Below are positions 16,317 through 25,759 of a stretch of 64,000 nt of DNA, one piece after another (the first letter of the stretch is position 1; each line of letters opens with the position of its first letter). The position numbers and the translations under genes were made by a program. The stretch comes from Burkholderia cenocepacia (GTDB taxonomy: Bacteria; Pseudomonadota; Gammaproteobacteria; Burkholderiales; Burkholderiaceae), in NCBI RefSeq assembly GCF_900446215.1, contig NZ_UAQZ01000017.1, positions 186,001-250,000 on the forward strand, given 5' to 3'. The notes under the pieces are model-generated. The model ran no database searches. It had not been told where the DNA came from and saw only the letters and a list, made by a program, of their open reading frames with translations.

Positions 16317-18248
16317 ATGAATCTCTCGTTCAATCGGGAACGCACAAACGACGTTCGCTCGCTGACGATCCAGCAGAAAACCCATCTCGGCTTCGCGCTC
16401 GTCACCACGCTGCTGGCCTTGCTGTGCGGCACGATCATCGCGGGCAGTGTCCGCCAATACCGGCAGGAAAACGCCGACCTGCAAAGCTTCGAATTCGTCC
16501 ACGGCGCGATGATCGCCGCCAACATGATCTCGGCCGAACGCGGCCCGACGAACGACCTGCTCGTGCGCGCGCAGCCCGACGCCGCGACGGAGCGGCGCAA
16601 CCTGCGCGCCGCGCGCGAGCGTTCCGACCGCGCGCTCGCGCATTTTCGGGCCGGCATCGGGCACGCGGCGGCGCTCGACGACCGCGAGCGCGGCAACCTG
16701 CTGCACGCGGTCGATGCGATCCGGATCACGCTCGCCGATGCGCGCGCGGAAGTCGACGCACTCGACGCGCGGCCGCTCGCGTCCCGCACGGTGCGCGACA
16801 TCCAGCATGCGCAGGCGCGCCTGTTCCGGGTCGTCGACACGGTGTCGGTGCTGATCGACGGCGCGATGACCGACACGGCCATGCGCGACCCGCGCACGTC
16901 GGGCGCGATCCTGCTCGCGCGGCTGCTGAGCGACCTGCGGGAATACGCGGGACGCACGGGCTCGCTGCTCGTCGCGCCGATGTTCGCGCGGCAGGTGCTC
17001 GATCGCACGCAGTTCGCGGAGATCATGCTGATGCGCGGACGCATCGAACAATTGCGCGCACTGATCGACGGCGCGCTCGGCGCGCGGCTCGACGATGCGG
17101 ACGTGGCCCGCGAGTACGCGCAGCTCAACGCGGCGTTCGACCGTCATCTGCTGCCGCTCGTCGACGCGATCGTCGCGAACGGCCGGACAGGCGCCTACGC
17201 GATGAGCGCCGGCGATTTTTCGAGGACGATCGTCCCGTATTTCGGGCCGTGCGAACGGCTGCGCGACCGCGTGATCGACGCGGCGCGGCGCCGCGCCGTC
17301 TCGGACCGGAACACCGCGCGGATCAAGGTGGCGGTATCGGCATGCGCGACCGCGCTCAGCGTCGCGATCCTGCTGTCGCTCGCGCGCGGCACGCAGCGGC
17401 TGCTGTCGACGCCGCTCGATGCGCTCGGCCGCCGGATCGTCGCACTCAGCGACGGCGATACGACGCCCGTCGCGATGCCGAGCGGCGTCGGGCCCGAGCT
17501 CGCCCGCATCGACCAGGCACTGGAGACCTTGCGCCATGCGCATGTGCGCCGCGACATGCTCGAACGCCAGCGCAACGACATGCTGACGCTGTTCTCGCAC
17601 GACATGCGCGCGCCGCTGACGTCGCTGATCATCCTGATCGACGCGCAGGAACACCGCGCGAACGACGCACCGACAAAGCGGCAATTCGAGAGAATCGGCA
17701 GGCTCGCCCGCCATACGCTGGCGATGGCCGACGGTTTCGCGCAGTTGTCGCGCGCGGAAGCCAGCGAATACGAGCGCGTGCCGGTCAACCTCGCCGACCT
17801 GATGAACGAGGCGCGCGACGCCGTATGGCCGCTCGCGCATCGCAAACGCATCTCGATCGACGACGTGCCGCGCCGCGACGACACGATCGTGCACGGCGAC
17901 CCTGCGTTGCTGTCGCGCGCGCTGATCAACCTGCTGGATAACGCAATCAAGTACAGCCCGTCGCTGACGAGCATCGAATGCCGGGTGGAACCGGGCGCCG
18001 ACGGCCGGGCCGTGCACTGCACGATCCGGGACCGCGGCTGCGGGATCAGCCCCACGGACCAGACGCGGCTGTTCGAACGCTACCGGCGCTTTCGCACGGC
18101 CGGGCAACCAGACACGGGCGGCGTGGGGCTCGGAATGGCGTTCGTCAAGGCCGTCGTCGAACGGCACGCGGGCGACATTCACGTGCAGAGCGCCGTGCTG
18201 CAGGGCACCACGATCACGATCGCGCTGCCGGCGGCGGCGAACCCGTGA
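16317..18248 (+). CDS. Sensor histidine kinase with NIT-like periplasmic domain
   Basis: About 643 residues: a first transmembrane helix near 25-45, a long periplasmic region, a second helix near 340-360, a HAMP-like linker, a HisKA domain with the phospho-acceptor in LFSHDMRAPLTSL, and an HATPase domain with LINLLDNAIKYSP, DRGCGIS and GVGLGMAFVK. The periplasmic part contains SAERGPTNDLLV and, about 150 residues later, a second similar helix (GRTGSLLVAPMF). That pattern recalls the NIT domain that senses nitrate and nitrite, but the resemblance is loose. No response regulator is adjacent, so it is an orphan kinase. The start at ATG 16317 lacks a good ribosome-binding site; upstream in-frame starts exist. 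Confidence 0.85.
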   Translation: MNLSFNRERTNDVRSLTIQQKTHLGFALVTTLLALLCGTIIAGSVRQYRQENADLQSFEFVHGAMIAANMISAERGPTNDLLVRAQPDAATERRNLRAARERSDRALAHFRAGIGHAAALDDRERGNLLHAVDAIRITLADARAEVDALDARPLASRTVRDIQHAQARLFRVVDTVSVLIDGAMTDTAMRDPRTSGAILLARLLSDLREYAGRTGSLLVAPMFARQVLDRTQFAEIMLMRGRIEQLRALIDGALGARLDDADVAREYAQLNAAFDRHLLPLVDAIVANGRTGAYAMSAGDFSRTIVPYFGPCERLRDRVIDAARRRAVSDRNTARIKVAVSACATALSVAILLSLARGTQRLLSTPLDALGRRIVALSDGDTTPVAMPSGVGPELARIDQALETLRHAHVRRDMLERQRNDMLTLFSHDMRAPLTSLIILIDAQEHRANDAPTKRQFERIGRLARHTLAMADGFAQLSRAEASEYERVPVNLADLMNEARDAVWPLAHRKRISIDDVPRRDDTIVHGDPALLSRALINLLDNAIKYSPSLTSIECRVEPGADGRAVHCTIRDRGCGISPTDQTRLFERYRRFRTAGQPDTGGVGLGMAFVKAVVERHAGDIHVQSAVLQGTTITIALPAAANP

Positions 18249-18357
18249 CGTCGCAACCCCGCGCGATTCTTCGATATACTGAACCGAACCCTTTTCGGGG
18301 CAACCGGGGGCAACCCGCCTTCCGCGCGTCCGCCCCGCCTGCGTGGAAGCGCGCACC

Positions 18358-19014
18358 GTGAAACCGCGAACCGGACTGATTCTCGAACTCTTCGTCAACC
18401 TCGTGCTGCCCTGGGTGGCCTATCGGGTCGCGCATCCGTATTTCGGCGAAACCGGCGCGCTGTACGCGTCGGCGGTTCCGCCGATCATCTGGTCGATCGT
18501 CGAATTCATCCGCTCGCGCCGCGTCGACGCGGTGGCGGCCATCGTGCTGCTCGGCATCACGCTGTCGATCGTCGGGATGGCGTTCGGCGGCAGCCCGCGC
18601 ACGCTGCTGATGCGCGAATCGATCGGGTCGGGCACGATCGGCATCGTGTTCCTGCTGTCGTTGTTCCGCGAACGCCCACTGATCTACTATCTGGCCCGCG
18701 CGACCGTGGCCCGCGAGATGGACGGCGGCGCCGCGCACTTCGAAGCCGTCTGGGACGCGCAGCCGGGCCTGCGGCAGATGCTGCGGCTGATGACGTTCGT
18801 GTGGGGCGCCATCATGACGGTCGAGATGCTGCTGCGCTGGTGGATGGTCGTCAGCTGGCCGGTCGAACGCGTGCTGGTCGTGTCGCCGGTCATGGGCTAC
18901 ACGGTGTTTGCCTGCCTGCTGCTGTGGACGTTCTGGTACCGGCGGCGGATGCGCGTGCGCAACAGCGTCGACATCCCGGGCCGCGGCGGCGTCACCGAAA
19001 CCGCCGGCCGCTGA
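18358..19014 (+). CDS. VC0807-family membrane protein
   Basis: A 218-residue inner-membrane protein with about six hydrophobic segments. It opens KPRTGLILELFVNLVLPW and contains a conserved LFRERPLIYYLAR loop, the layout of the VC0807 family. The function of that family is unknown; relatives occur beside kinases and transporters without a fixed partner. GTG 18358 is preferred over GTG 18343 because the family begins there. It follows the histidine kinase by 109 bases and may be read from the same transcript. Confidence 0.75.
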   Translation: MKPRTGLILELFVNLVLPWVAYRVAHPYFGETGALYASAVPPIIWSIVEFIRSRRVDAVAAIVLLGITLSIVGMAFGGSPRTLLMRESIGSGTIGIVFLLSLFRERPLIYYLARATVAREMDGGAAHFEAVWDAQPGLRQMLRLMTFVWGAIMTVEMLLRWWMVVSWPVERVLVVSPVMGYTVFACLLLWTFWYRRRMRVRNSVDIPGRGGVTETAGR

Positions 19015-19059
19015 CACGCGGCGCGCCGGCTGCCCGGCAGCGTGTCACGGCACCTGCTG

Positions 19060-19065
19060 TATGAT
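19060..19065 (+). promoter_or_regulatory. Possible -10 element of the second CPBP protease gene
   Basis: TATGAT is preceded by CTGCTG and lies 34 bases before the ATG at 19100. It resembles an extended -10 box. No clear -35 element accompanies it, so the call is tentative. Confidence 0.35.
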
Positions 19066-19099
19066 GCGCGGCGTCTCGTCCGCCCATCCGTTTTCCGTC

Positions 19100-19966
19100 A
19101 TGTCCCTTTCGCTCCTTCCGTGTGCCACGATCTGGCTCGCCCTGTTCGCGGCCGCCGCATTCGCGTGGCATCGCCCACTGCACGGCCTGAGCATCGGCGT
19201 CGCCGCGCTCGGCTACGCGGGCGCGCTGGCATTCGGCCAGCTCGCGCCGATCACGCTGGCGCCATTCGCGCTGCTGATCGCGGCCGGCTGGGGCGTGCTG
19301 CCCGCGCGGCCGCTCGCGGTGCGCATCGCCGCGCATCTCGTCTTCGCCGCGCTCGCGATCGCGCTGAGCCTGCACCTGATTCCCGGCTTCCACAATCCGC
19401 GCGTGATCGCGCCGACCCGCTTCACGCCGGACGCCGTGCCGTTCACGATGTACCTGAATTTCGACAAGCCGCTCGTCGGCCTGTGGCTGTTGTGGGCGCT
19501 GCCGTGGGTCGCGCCCGACGTCGCGCTGTCGCGCGCGCTGCGCACCGGCGCGGTGGCGGCCGTCGCAACGGCCGCCGCGTGCCTGGCCGGCGCGCTCGCG
19601 TTCGGGATGGTCGGCTGGGCCCCCAAATGGCCGCCGTCCGGCTGGCTGTGGCTCGCGAACAACCTGCTGCTGGTGACGCTCGCCGAGGAAGCGCTGTTCC
19701 GCGGCTACGTCCAAGGCGGGCTGACCCGCGTGTTGCGCGCGTATTCCTCGGGCCCGTGGGTCGCGCTCGCGGCCGGCGCGGTGCTGTTCGGCGCCGCGCA
19801 CGCCGCGGGCGGCTGGCAATGGATCGTGCTCGGCACGGTGGCCGGCGTCGGCTACGGGCTCGCGTGGCGGCGCGGCGGCCTGCTCGCCGCGGCGCTCGCG
19901 CATGCGGGGCTGAACGTCGTCCACTTCGGCCTGTTCACCTACCCGATGCTCGCCGCCGCGCGCTGA
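19100..19966 (+). CDS. CPBP family intramembrane metalloprotease
   Basis: A 288-residue, strongly hydrophobic protein with the CPBP motifs EEALFRG (near residue 200), FGAAHAAGG (near 235) and HAGLN (near 270). It is unrelated in detail to the CPBP protein at 7401-8240, sharing only the motifs. Eight or so membrane spans are visible. ATG 19100 is chosen over the pair at 19061/19064, because those overlap a likely -10 element and give a poor N-terminus. It stands alone after the VC0807 gene and converges with the aldo/keto reductase gene, 31 bases apart. Its substrate is unknown. Confidence 0.83.
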   Translation: MSLSLLPCATIWLALFAAAAFAWHRPLHGLSIGVAALGYAGALAFGQLAPITLAPFALLIAAGWGVLPARPLAVRIAAHLVFAALAIALSLHLIPGFHNPRVIAPTRFTPDAVPFTMYLNFDKPLVGLWLLWALPWVAPDVALSRALRTGAVAAVATAAACLAGALAFGMVGWAPKWPPSGWLWLANNLLLVTLAEEALFRGYVQGGLTRVLRAYSSGPWVALAAGAVLFGAAHAAGGWQWIVLGTVAGVGYGLAWRRGGLLAAALAHAGLNVVHFGLFTYPMLAAAR

Positions 19967-19997
19967 ACGCGGTGCGCGGCGGCGCCCGCGTTGCCGC

Positions 19998-20978
19998 TCA
20001 GTTGAACCCGGCCACCGCGTGCGGCACGTACGGGCGTTCGAGCGTCGCGATTTCGTCGTCGGTCAGCTTCAGCGCGAGCGCCCCGAGCGCATCGTCCAGT
20101 TGCTGCGGCTTCGAAATGCCGACGATCGGCGCGGTCACGCCGCGCTTTTGCGCGACCCACGCCAGCGCGACCTGCGCCCGCGGCACGTTGCGCGCGGCGG
20201 CGATTGCCGCGACGGCCTCGACGACCGCCTTGTCGGCATCGATCGTCGCGTTGTACAGCTGCTGGCCGACCTCGTCCTTCTGCTGCCGTTCCGACGATTC
20301 GTCCCAGTTGCGCGTCAGGCGCCCGCGCGCGAGCGGGCTCCACGGAATCACCGCGATGCCTTCGTCCTCGCACAGCGGCAGCATTTCGCGCTCTTCCTCG
20401 CGATACAGCAGGTTCAGGTGGTTCTGCATGCTGACGAAGCGGGTCCAGCCGTGCTGCTTCGACGTGTGCAGCGCCTTCGCGAACTGCCATGCGAACATCG
20501 ACGAGGCGCCGATATAGCGCGCCTTGCCGGCCTTCACGACGTCGTGCAGCGCCTCGAGCGTCTCCTCGATCGGCGTGCCGTAGTCCCATCGGTGAATCTG
20601 GTAGAGATCGACGTAGTCGGTGCCGAGCCGCTTCAGGCTCTGGTCGATGTCGGTCATGATCGCCTTGCGCGACAGCCCGGCGCCGTTCGGCCCCGGCCGC
20701 ATCCGGTAGAACACCTTGGTCGCGATCACGACGTCGTCGCGCTTCGCGAAATCGCGCAGCGCGCGGCCGACGATCTCCTCCGACGTGCCGTCCGAATACA
20801 TGTTCGCGGTGTCGAAGAAGTTGATGCCGGCCTCGATCGCCCGCTGGATGATCGGCCGGCTTTCCGCTTCCGGCAGCGTCCACGGGTGCGTGCCGCGCAA
20901 CGGCTCGCCGAACGTCATGCAGCCCAGCACCAGCTTCGACACGTCCAGCCCGGTCGACCCGAATTTCACGTATTCCAT
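19998..20978 (-). CDS. Aldo/keto reductase
   Basis: A 326-residue NADPH-dependent oxidoreductase of the AKR family. The catalytic tetrad is visible: Asp and Tyr in FFDTANMYSDG, Lys in VIATKVFY, and His in LYQIHRWDYGTP. The cofactor-binding C-terminus has TAPIVGISKPQQLDDALGAL. It is closest in pattern to AKR13-type or YakC/Tas-like bacterial enzymes that reduce aldehydes. The start at 20978 is set by GCGAGG six bases upstream; the alternative at 20993 adds five residues. It has no obvious metabolic partner here. Confidence 0.88.
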   Translation of the reverse strand: MEYVKFGSTGLDVSKLVLGCMTFGEPLRGTHPWTLPEAESRPIIQRAIEAGINFFDTANMYSDGTSEEIVGRALRDFAKRDDVVIATKVFYRMRPGPNGAGLSRKAIMTDIDQSLKRLGTDYVDLYQIHRWDYGTPIEETLEALHDVVKAGKARYIGASSMFAWQFAKALHTSKQHGWTRFVSMQNHLNLLYREEEREMLPLCEDEGIAVIPWSPLARGRLTRNWDESSERQQKDEVGQQLYNATIDADKAVVEAVAAIAAARNVPRAQVALAWVAQKRGVTAPIVGISKPQQLDDALGALALKLTDDEIATLERPYVPHAVAGFN

Positions 20979-21136
20979 TGCACGCCTCGCCACTCAAGTT
21001 GGGGTTGCGGCCGGATGCGCGCCGCGCATCCGCCAGACGTCGCATGGTATCCCGCATGCGGCGAACGCGTATGACCGCGCGCCGCGTGCAGGCTGCGTGA
21101 AAGGTCGAACCTTGACGGCCGGACCGGGCGGCCCGG

Positions 21137-21820
21137 TTACTTGACCTGGTCGGCGATCGGCTGCAGGAACGCGGAGAAGCCGGTCAGCATGATCTGCACG
21201 CCGATGCACAGCAGCAGGAACGCCGACACGCGCTTCGCGACCTTGGTCCCTTCGCTGCCGAGATAGCGCGCGAGCAGCGCGGAGCGGCTGTAGACCTGCC
21301 AGATCACGAGCGCGACGAGCACGGACACCGCGATCGACACGATGCTCGACAGCATGAATTCCGACAGCTTGTGCGTGCGGTTCGCGTTCAGTGCGATCGC
21401 GGTCGCGATCGAGCCGGGACCGACCGTCAGCGGCACCGTCAACGGGAAGAACGCGCGCGTCATGATCGCGTTCGCGTCGATCGGCTTGACCGGCGTGTCG
21501 CCGCCGCCCGGCCCGTCGGGCTCGTTCAGCATCTGCCAGCCGGCCACCGCGACCGCGAAGCCGCCGCCGATCCGCAGCGCTTCCATCGAGATCCCGAAGA
21601 AATGCAGCACCGGCGTGCCGGCGAAGAACGCGACCATCAGGACGACGAACGCGTTGAACGCGACCTTCCTCGCGAGCAGATCCCGTTCGTACGCGGTGAG
21701 CGCCTCGGTCCGTTCGAGAAACAGGAACGCGATGCCGATCGGATTGATGATGCCGATCAGGCCGGTAAAGCCGAACAGGATCTCGGAGACAAGGCGGTTG
21801 ACGATCATCGTGCGAAGCAT
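21137..21820 (-). CDS. MarC family integral membrane protein
   Basis: A 227-residue protein with six hydrophobic segments and the MarC pattern: GLIGIINPIGIAFLFLERT in the first helix and AFFPLTVPLTVGPGSIATAI in the middle. MarC proteins are inner-membrane proteins of unknown transport function; an earlier link to multiple antibiotic resistance was withdrawn for E. coli MarC. Either ATG 21820 or ATG 21808 could start it; neither has a clear ribosome-binding site. It follows the paa crotonase gene by 125 bases on the same strand and could be a distal member of that transcript. Confidence 0.82.
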   Translation of the reverse strand: MLRTMIVNRLVSEILFGFTGLIGIINPIGIAFLFLERTEALTAYERDLLARKVAFNAFVVLMVAFFAGTPVLHFFGISMEALRIGGGFAVAVAGWQMLNEPDGPGGGDTPVKPIDANAIMTRAFFPLTVPLTVGPGSIATAIALNANRTHKLSEFMLSSIVSIAVSVLVALVIWQVYSRSALLARYLGSEGTKVAKRVSAFLLLCIGVQIMLTGFSAFLQPIADQVK

Positions 21821-21945
21821 CGGTCGGGGCTGGGCCGGCAGCGCGCCGGGGGTCACGCATTGTAGTGCAAGCGCTCGCGCCCGAGACGCAAAATACGGCC
21901 GGCCCGGTTGCGCCGACGGTCGCGGTCGAGTTTCGTCGTGCAGCC

Positions 21946-22746
21946 TTATTCGGCGCCCGCCTCCCACGCCGGCGGCCGCTTCGCGAAGAAGGCCGCGAAG
22001 CCTTCCTTCGCTTCCGGCGTCGCCCGCACCCGCGAGATCGTCTGCGCGGTGAACGCCGCGCGTTCGTCCGACGGCGGGTATTCGCCGATCGCATCGAAAA
22101 AGCGCTTGATCTCCATCAGCGCGTGCGGGCCGTTGCGGCCCAGTTCCGCGAGCGTCCGTTCGAGCGTGTCGTCGAGCGCATCGAGCGGCACGGCCTGGTG
22201 GATCAGCCCGATCGCGACGGCTTCGGCGGCCGCGAGCTGCGTCGCGGTCAGCGCGAGCCGGCGCGCCTGGCGCTGGCCGACCGCCTCGACCAGATACGGG
22301 CCGATCACGGCCGGCAGGATCCCGAAACGCGCCTCGCTGACCGAAAAGCGCGCGTGATCGCTGGCTATCACGATGTCGCAGGCCGCGCACAACCCGACCC
22401 CACCGCCGAACGCGTGGCCCTGCACGCGCGCGACCGTCGGTTTCGGGCACTGCCGGATCGCGCGCATCATCGCGGCGAACTGCTCGGCGTCGCGCAGGTT
22501 CGCGGCCGCGTCGTTCGCGCTCGCACGCTGCATCCACTGCAGGTCGGCGCCCGCGCAAAATGCGCGACCGTCCGAACGCAGCACGATCGCACGCACGTCG
22601 TCGCGCCGGCCGAGCGTCGTGAACGCGTCGGTCAGCTCCGCGATCATCGTCTCGTCGAACGCGTTCAGCACGTCGCCGCGCTGCAGCGCGACGGTCGCGA
22701 TGCCGCGCGCATCGACCGTGACGGCCAGGGTCTTCAATTCACCCAT
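21946..22746 (-). CDS. Enoyl-CoA hydratase/isomerase (crotonase), LiuC-like
   Basis: A 266-residue crotonase-fold enzyme with the CoA-binding FCAGADLQWMQR and the oxyanion-hole GHAFGGGVGLCAACD. The pair ADLxWM and CPKPTVARVQG resembles 3-methylglutaconyl-CoA hydratases (LiuC) more than the classical PaaF or PaaG, yet it lies directly after paaK, so it may serve as the hydratase of phenylacetate beta-oxidation. ATG 22746 with GAGGAAACC upstream is my choice. An alternative ATG at 22785 shares its A with the paaK TGA and would couple translation, adding 13 residues. Confidence 0.83.
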   Translation of the reverse strand: MGELKTLAVTVDARGIATVALQRGDVLNAFDETMIAELTDAFTTLGRRDDVRAIVLRSDGRAFCAGADLQWMQRASANDAAANLRDAEQFAAMMRAIRQCPKPTVARVQGHAFGGGVGLCAACDIVIASDHARFSVSEARFGILPAVIGPYLVEAVGQRQARRLALTATQLAAAEAVAIGLIHQAVPLDALDDTLERTLAELGRNGPHALMEIKRFFDAIGEYPPSDERAAFTAQTISRVRATPEAKEGFAAFFAKRPPAWEAGAE

Positions 22747-22784
22747 CGAACAGGTTTCCTCGGGTAGAACGGCACACCTCGACA

Positions 22785-24107
22785 TCAGGCGGCCTGACGG
22801 CGATCGATCACGCGGCGCGCCTTGCCGGTCGCGGTCGCCGGAATGCCGCCGGCTGCCAGCACCGTCACGCCGGACGACACGCCGACCATCGTCTTGATCC
22901 GGTGCTGCAACTCGCGCGCGAGCGCCGCGCGCTCGCCGTCGGTGACGGACGCCGCCGCCTCGGAGCGCAACTCGACCGCGAGGTCGAGCCGGTCCATGTG
23001 ACCGTCGCGCGACAGCGTGATCTGGAACTGGCCCGACAACAGCGGCAGCGCGACGACGATCTCCTCGATCTGGCTCGGAAACACGTTCACGCCGCGCACG
23101 ATCAGCATGTCGTCGGAGCGGCCCGTGATCTTCGCGAGCCGGCGCATCGCGCGCGCGGTCGGCGGCAGCAGCGCGGTGAGGTCGCGCGTGCGGTAGCGGA
23201 TCACCGGCATCGCCTCCTTCGTCAGCGACGTGAACACGAGCTCGCCCTGGCTGCCGTCGGGCAGCACCTCGCCGGTGACGGGATCGATGATCTCCGGGTA
23301 GAAATGGTCTTCCCAGATCACCGGGCCGTCCTTCGTCTCGACGCATTCGCACGCGACGCCCGGGCCCATCACTTCCGACAGCCCGTAGATGTCGAGCGCG
23401 TCGATGCCCACGCGCGTCTCCACTTCATTGCGCAGCGCCTGCGTCCACGGCTCGGCGCCGAAGATGCCGATCTTCAGCGACGATTCGGCCGGGTCCATCC
23501 CCTGCCGCACCATCTCGTCGATCAGGTTCAGCATGTACGACGGCGTGACGAGGATGATCTTCGGCTCGAAGTCGCGAATCAGTTGCACCTGCTTCTCGGT
23601 CTGGCCACCCGACATCGGCACGACCATGCAGCCGAGCCGCTCCGCGCCGTAGTGAATCCCGAGGCCGCCGGTGAAGAGGCCGTAGCCGAACGCGTTGTGC
23701 AGCGTATCGCCCGGGCGGCCGCCGGCCGCGCGGATCGAGCGCGCGGTCACGTTCGCCCACGTGTCGATGTCGCGCGCGGTGTAGCCGACCACGGTCGGCT
23801 TGCCGGTCGTGCCGCTCGACGCATGCACGCGTACGACCTGCTCGCGCGGCACCGCGAAGAGGCCGAACGGATAGTTGTCGCGCAGGTCGTTCTTGGTCGA
23901 GAACGGGAACTTCGCGAGATCGGCGAGCGATTTCAGGTCGTCCGGATGCACGCCGGCCGCGTCGAACGTGCGGCGATAGTGCGGGACGTTGTCGTACGCG
24001 TGGCGCAGCGACCACTTGAGGCGTTCGAGCTGCAGCGCCTGCAGTTCGTCGCGGCTGGCGGTCTCGATCGGCTCGAGGGCGGCGGCGGGATGCGTCGGGT
24101 GAGTCAT
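22785..24107 (-). CDS. paaK: Phenylacetate-CoA ligase
   Basis: The 440-residue enzyme activates phenylacetate to phenylacetyl-CoA with ATP, the entry step of the aerobic hybrid pathway. The adenylate-forming P-loop is HASSGTTGKPTVVGYT near residue 92; further motifs are DIYGLSEVMGPGV, YRTRDLT, and the C-terminal catalytic lysine in ATATGKARRV. Length is normal for PaaK. The start has GGAGGAGCACCCCG just upstream. It sits between paaH and a crotonase gene, separated by 60 bases from paaH, and is presumably transcribed from the palindromic promoter at 25760-25780. Burkholderia often carries two paaK copies; I cannot tell which this is. Confidence 0.93.
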   Translation of the reverse strand: MTHPTHPAAALEPIETASRDELQALQLERLKWSLRHAYDNVPHYRRTFDAAGVHPDDLKSLADLAKFPFSTKNDLRDNYPFGLFAVPREQVVRVHASSGTTGKPTVVGYTARDIDTWANVTARSIRAAGGRPGDTLHNAFGYGLFTGGLGIHYGAERLGCMVVPMSGGQTEKQVQLIRDFEPKIILVTPSYMLNLIDEMVRQGMDPAESSLKIGIFGAEPWTQALRNEVETRVGIDALDIYGLSEVMGPGVACECVETKDGPVIWEDHFYPEIIDPVTGEVLPDGSQGELVFTSLTKEAMPVIRYRTRDLTALLPPTARAMRRLAKITGRSDDMLIVRGVNVFPSQIEEIVVALPLLSGQFQITLSRDGHMDRLDLAVELRSEAAASVTDGERAALARELQHRIKTMVGVSSGVTVLAAGGIPATATGKARRVIDRRQAA

Positions 24108-24167
24108 CGGGGTGCTCCTCCAATGGCGTGATGTCGTTATCGTGTTCGAAGTAACCGGGGCGGGCGG

Positions 24168-25724
24168 CTACGACCGGAACGTGCGGCCGGCCGCATGCAG
24201 CGCGGCGAGGCGCGGCGACACGCGATAGCGGTCCTCGCCATAGCTCGCCGCGAGGTTCGACAGCACGCGGTGCACGCGGCCGAGGCCGATCGCGTCGGCC
24301 CACGCGAGCGGGCCGCACGGATAGTTCACGCCCTTCTCCATCGCGAGATCGAGGTCGGCCGGCGAGCACACGCCCTGGTTCACCGTGTCGGCCGCTTCGT
24401 TCGCGAGCATCGCGACGGTGCGCATCGCGACCATCCCCGGCACGTCCGCGACGCCGACGACACGAAAGCCCGCCTGCTGGAACAGGCCGACCGCATCCGC
24501 ATAGGCCGCGTCGCCGCACTGGAGCGCGCGGGTCAGCGCGACGAGCCCCGCCTGCGCGTAATCGCGCGCGAGATCGACGAGCACGAGATCCGCCACGCCC
24601 GTTTGTGCGGCGCGCGCGGTGGCCGTGCGGCCGTCGGTCAGCGCGATCGACGCGCGGCCGGCCGTGGCCAGCAGATCGTCCGGCTGCGCACCGGCCTGAC
24701 GGGCGCCTGCGATACGGTCGACGAAGCGCGCATGCAGCGCGGCGGCCGGGCCGTCCTGCGCAAACAGCACGACGTCCGCCGGCGCGGCGCGCGGCGGTTC
24801 GAGATCGGGGGCAGGCGGCGTCGCGCCGTCCGCATACGAATAGAAGCCGCGTCCGGACTTGCGTCCGAGGAAGCCCGCGTTGACGAGTTCCTGCTGGATC
24901 AGCGACGGCGTGTAGCGCGGGTCGTTGAAGTACGCGCGGAACACCGACTCGGTCACCGCGAAGTTCACGTCGTGGCCGATCAGGTCCATCAACTCGAACG
25001 GCCCCATCCGGAACCCGCCGGCTTCGCGCATCACCGCATCGATCGACGCCGGTGCGCCGCCCTGCTCGTTCAGCACGCGCAACGCCTCCGCGTAATACGG
25101 CCGTGCGACGCGGTTCACGATGAAGCCCGGCGTCGATTTCGCCATCACCGGTTGCTTGCCCCACGTGGCGGCGGTCGCATACAGCATCTGCGCAACCTCG
25201 GGCGCGGTCGCGAGCCCGCTGACCACTTCGACGAGCGCCATCAGCGGCGCGGGATTGAAGAAATGCAGGCCGGCGACGCGCTGCGGCACGCGCAGCCCGG
25301 CCGCGATCGACGTGATCGAGATCGACGACGTGTTGGTCGCGAGCACGCACGCGTCGTCGACATGACGTTCGAGCGTCGCGAAAATCTCGCGCTTCACGTC
25401 GAGCCGTTCCGCCGCCGCCTCGACGATCAGCGCCGCCCCCGCGAAATCGGCCAGCGCGCGCACCGCGCGGACCCGGTTGCCGGCCGCGTCGGCCTGCGCC
25501 GGTTCGAGCCGGCCCTTCTCGGCCAGCCGGGCGAACTGGGCGCGGATGCCGGCCAGCGCCTTGTCGCAGGCCGCTTCGTTCAGGTCGTAGAGCAGCACCG
25601 CATGGCCGGCCGCCGCCGCGACCTGCGCAATGCCCGCGCCCATCGCGCCGGCGCCGATCACGCCGACGACGGCCGACGGCACGAGTGCGCCCGAGTTCAC
25701 CGAATGTGCAGAGGAAACAGCCAT
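24168..25724 (-). CDS. paaH: 3-hydroxyacyl-CoA dehydrogenase of phenylacetate degradation
   Basis: A 518-residue double-module enzyme. The NAD fold begins VGVIGAGAMGAGIAQVAAAAG, followed by the conserved TNTSSISI and GLHFFNPAPLM; the C-terminal domains contain GFIVNRVARPYY and GRKSGRGFYSYA. The length, about 200 residues more than fatty-acid types, matches PaaH (older name PaaC), which oxidises 3-hydroxyadipyl-CoA to 3-oxoadipyl-CoA. It heads an operon with paaK and a crotonase. A perfect palindrome and a TATAAT box lie just upstream, suggesting repression by a PaaR-type TetR regulator until phenylacetyl-CoA accumulates. That is established for paa genes in B. cenocepacia and inferred here. 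Confidence 0.92.
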   Translation of the reverse strand: MAVSSAHSVNSGALVPSAVVGVIGAGAMGAGIAQVAAAAGHAVLLYDLNEAACDKALAGIRAQFARLAEKGRLEPAQADAAGNRVRAVRALADFAGAALIVEAAAERLDVKREIFATLERHVDDACVLATNTSSISITSIAAGLRVPQRVAGLHFFNPAPLMALVEVVSGLATAPEVAQMLYATAATWGKQPVMAKSTPGFIVNRVARPYYAEALRVLNEQGGAPASIDAVMREAGGFRMGPFELMDLIGHDVNFAVTESVFRAYFNDPRYTPSLIQQELVNAGFLGRKSGRGFYSYADGATPPAPDLEPPRAAPADVVLFAQDGPAAALHARFVDRIAGARQAGAQPDDLLATAGRASIALTDGRTATARAAQTGVADLVLVDLARDYAQAGLVALTRALQCGDAAYADAVGLFQQAGFRVVGVADVPGMVAMRTVAMLANEAADTVNQGVCSPADLDLAMEKGVNYPCGPLAWADAIGLGRVHRVLSNLAASYGEDRYRVSPRLAALHAAGRTFRS

Positions 25725-25759
25725 CGCTTGCGATCCGTCATGAAGTGGAAGTGCGAGCG

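Noticed and set aside
23425-25350. 641-codon minus-strand frame overlapping paaH and paaK
   Set aside because: Out of frame with both enzymes, whose motifs are unambiguous; composition is that of a shadow.
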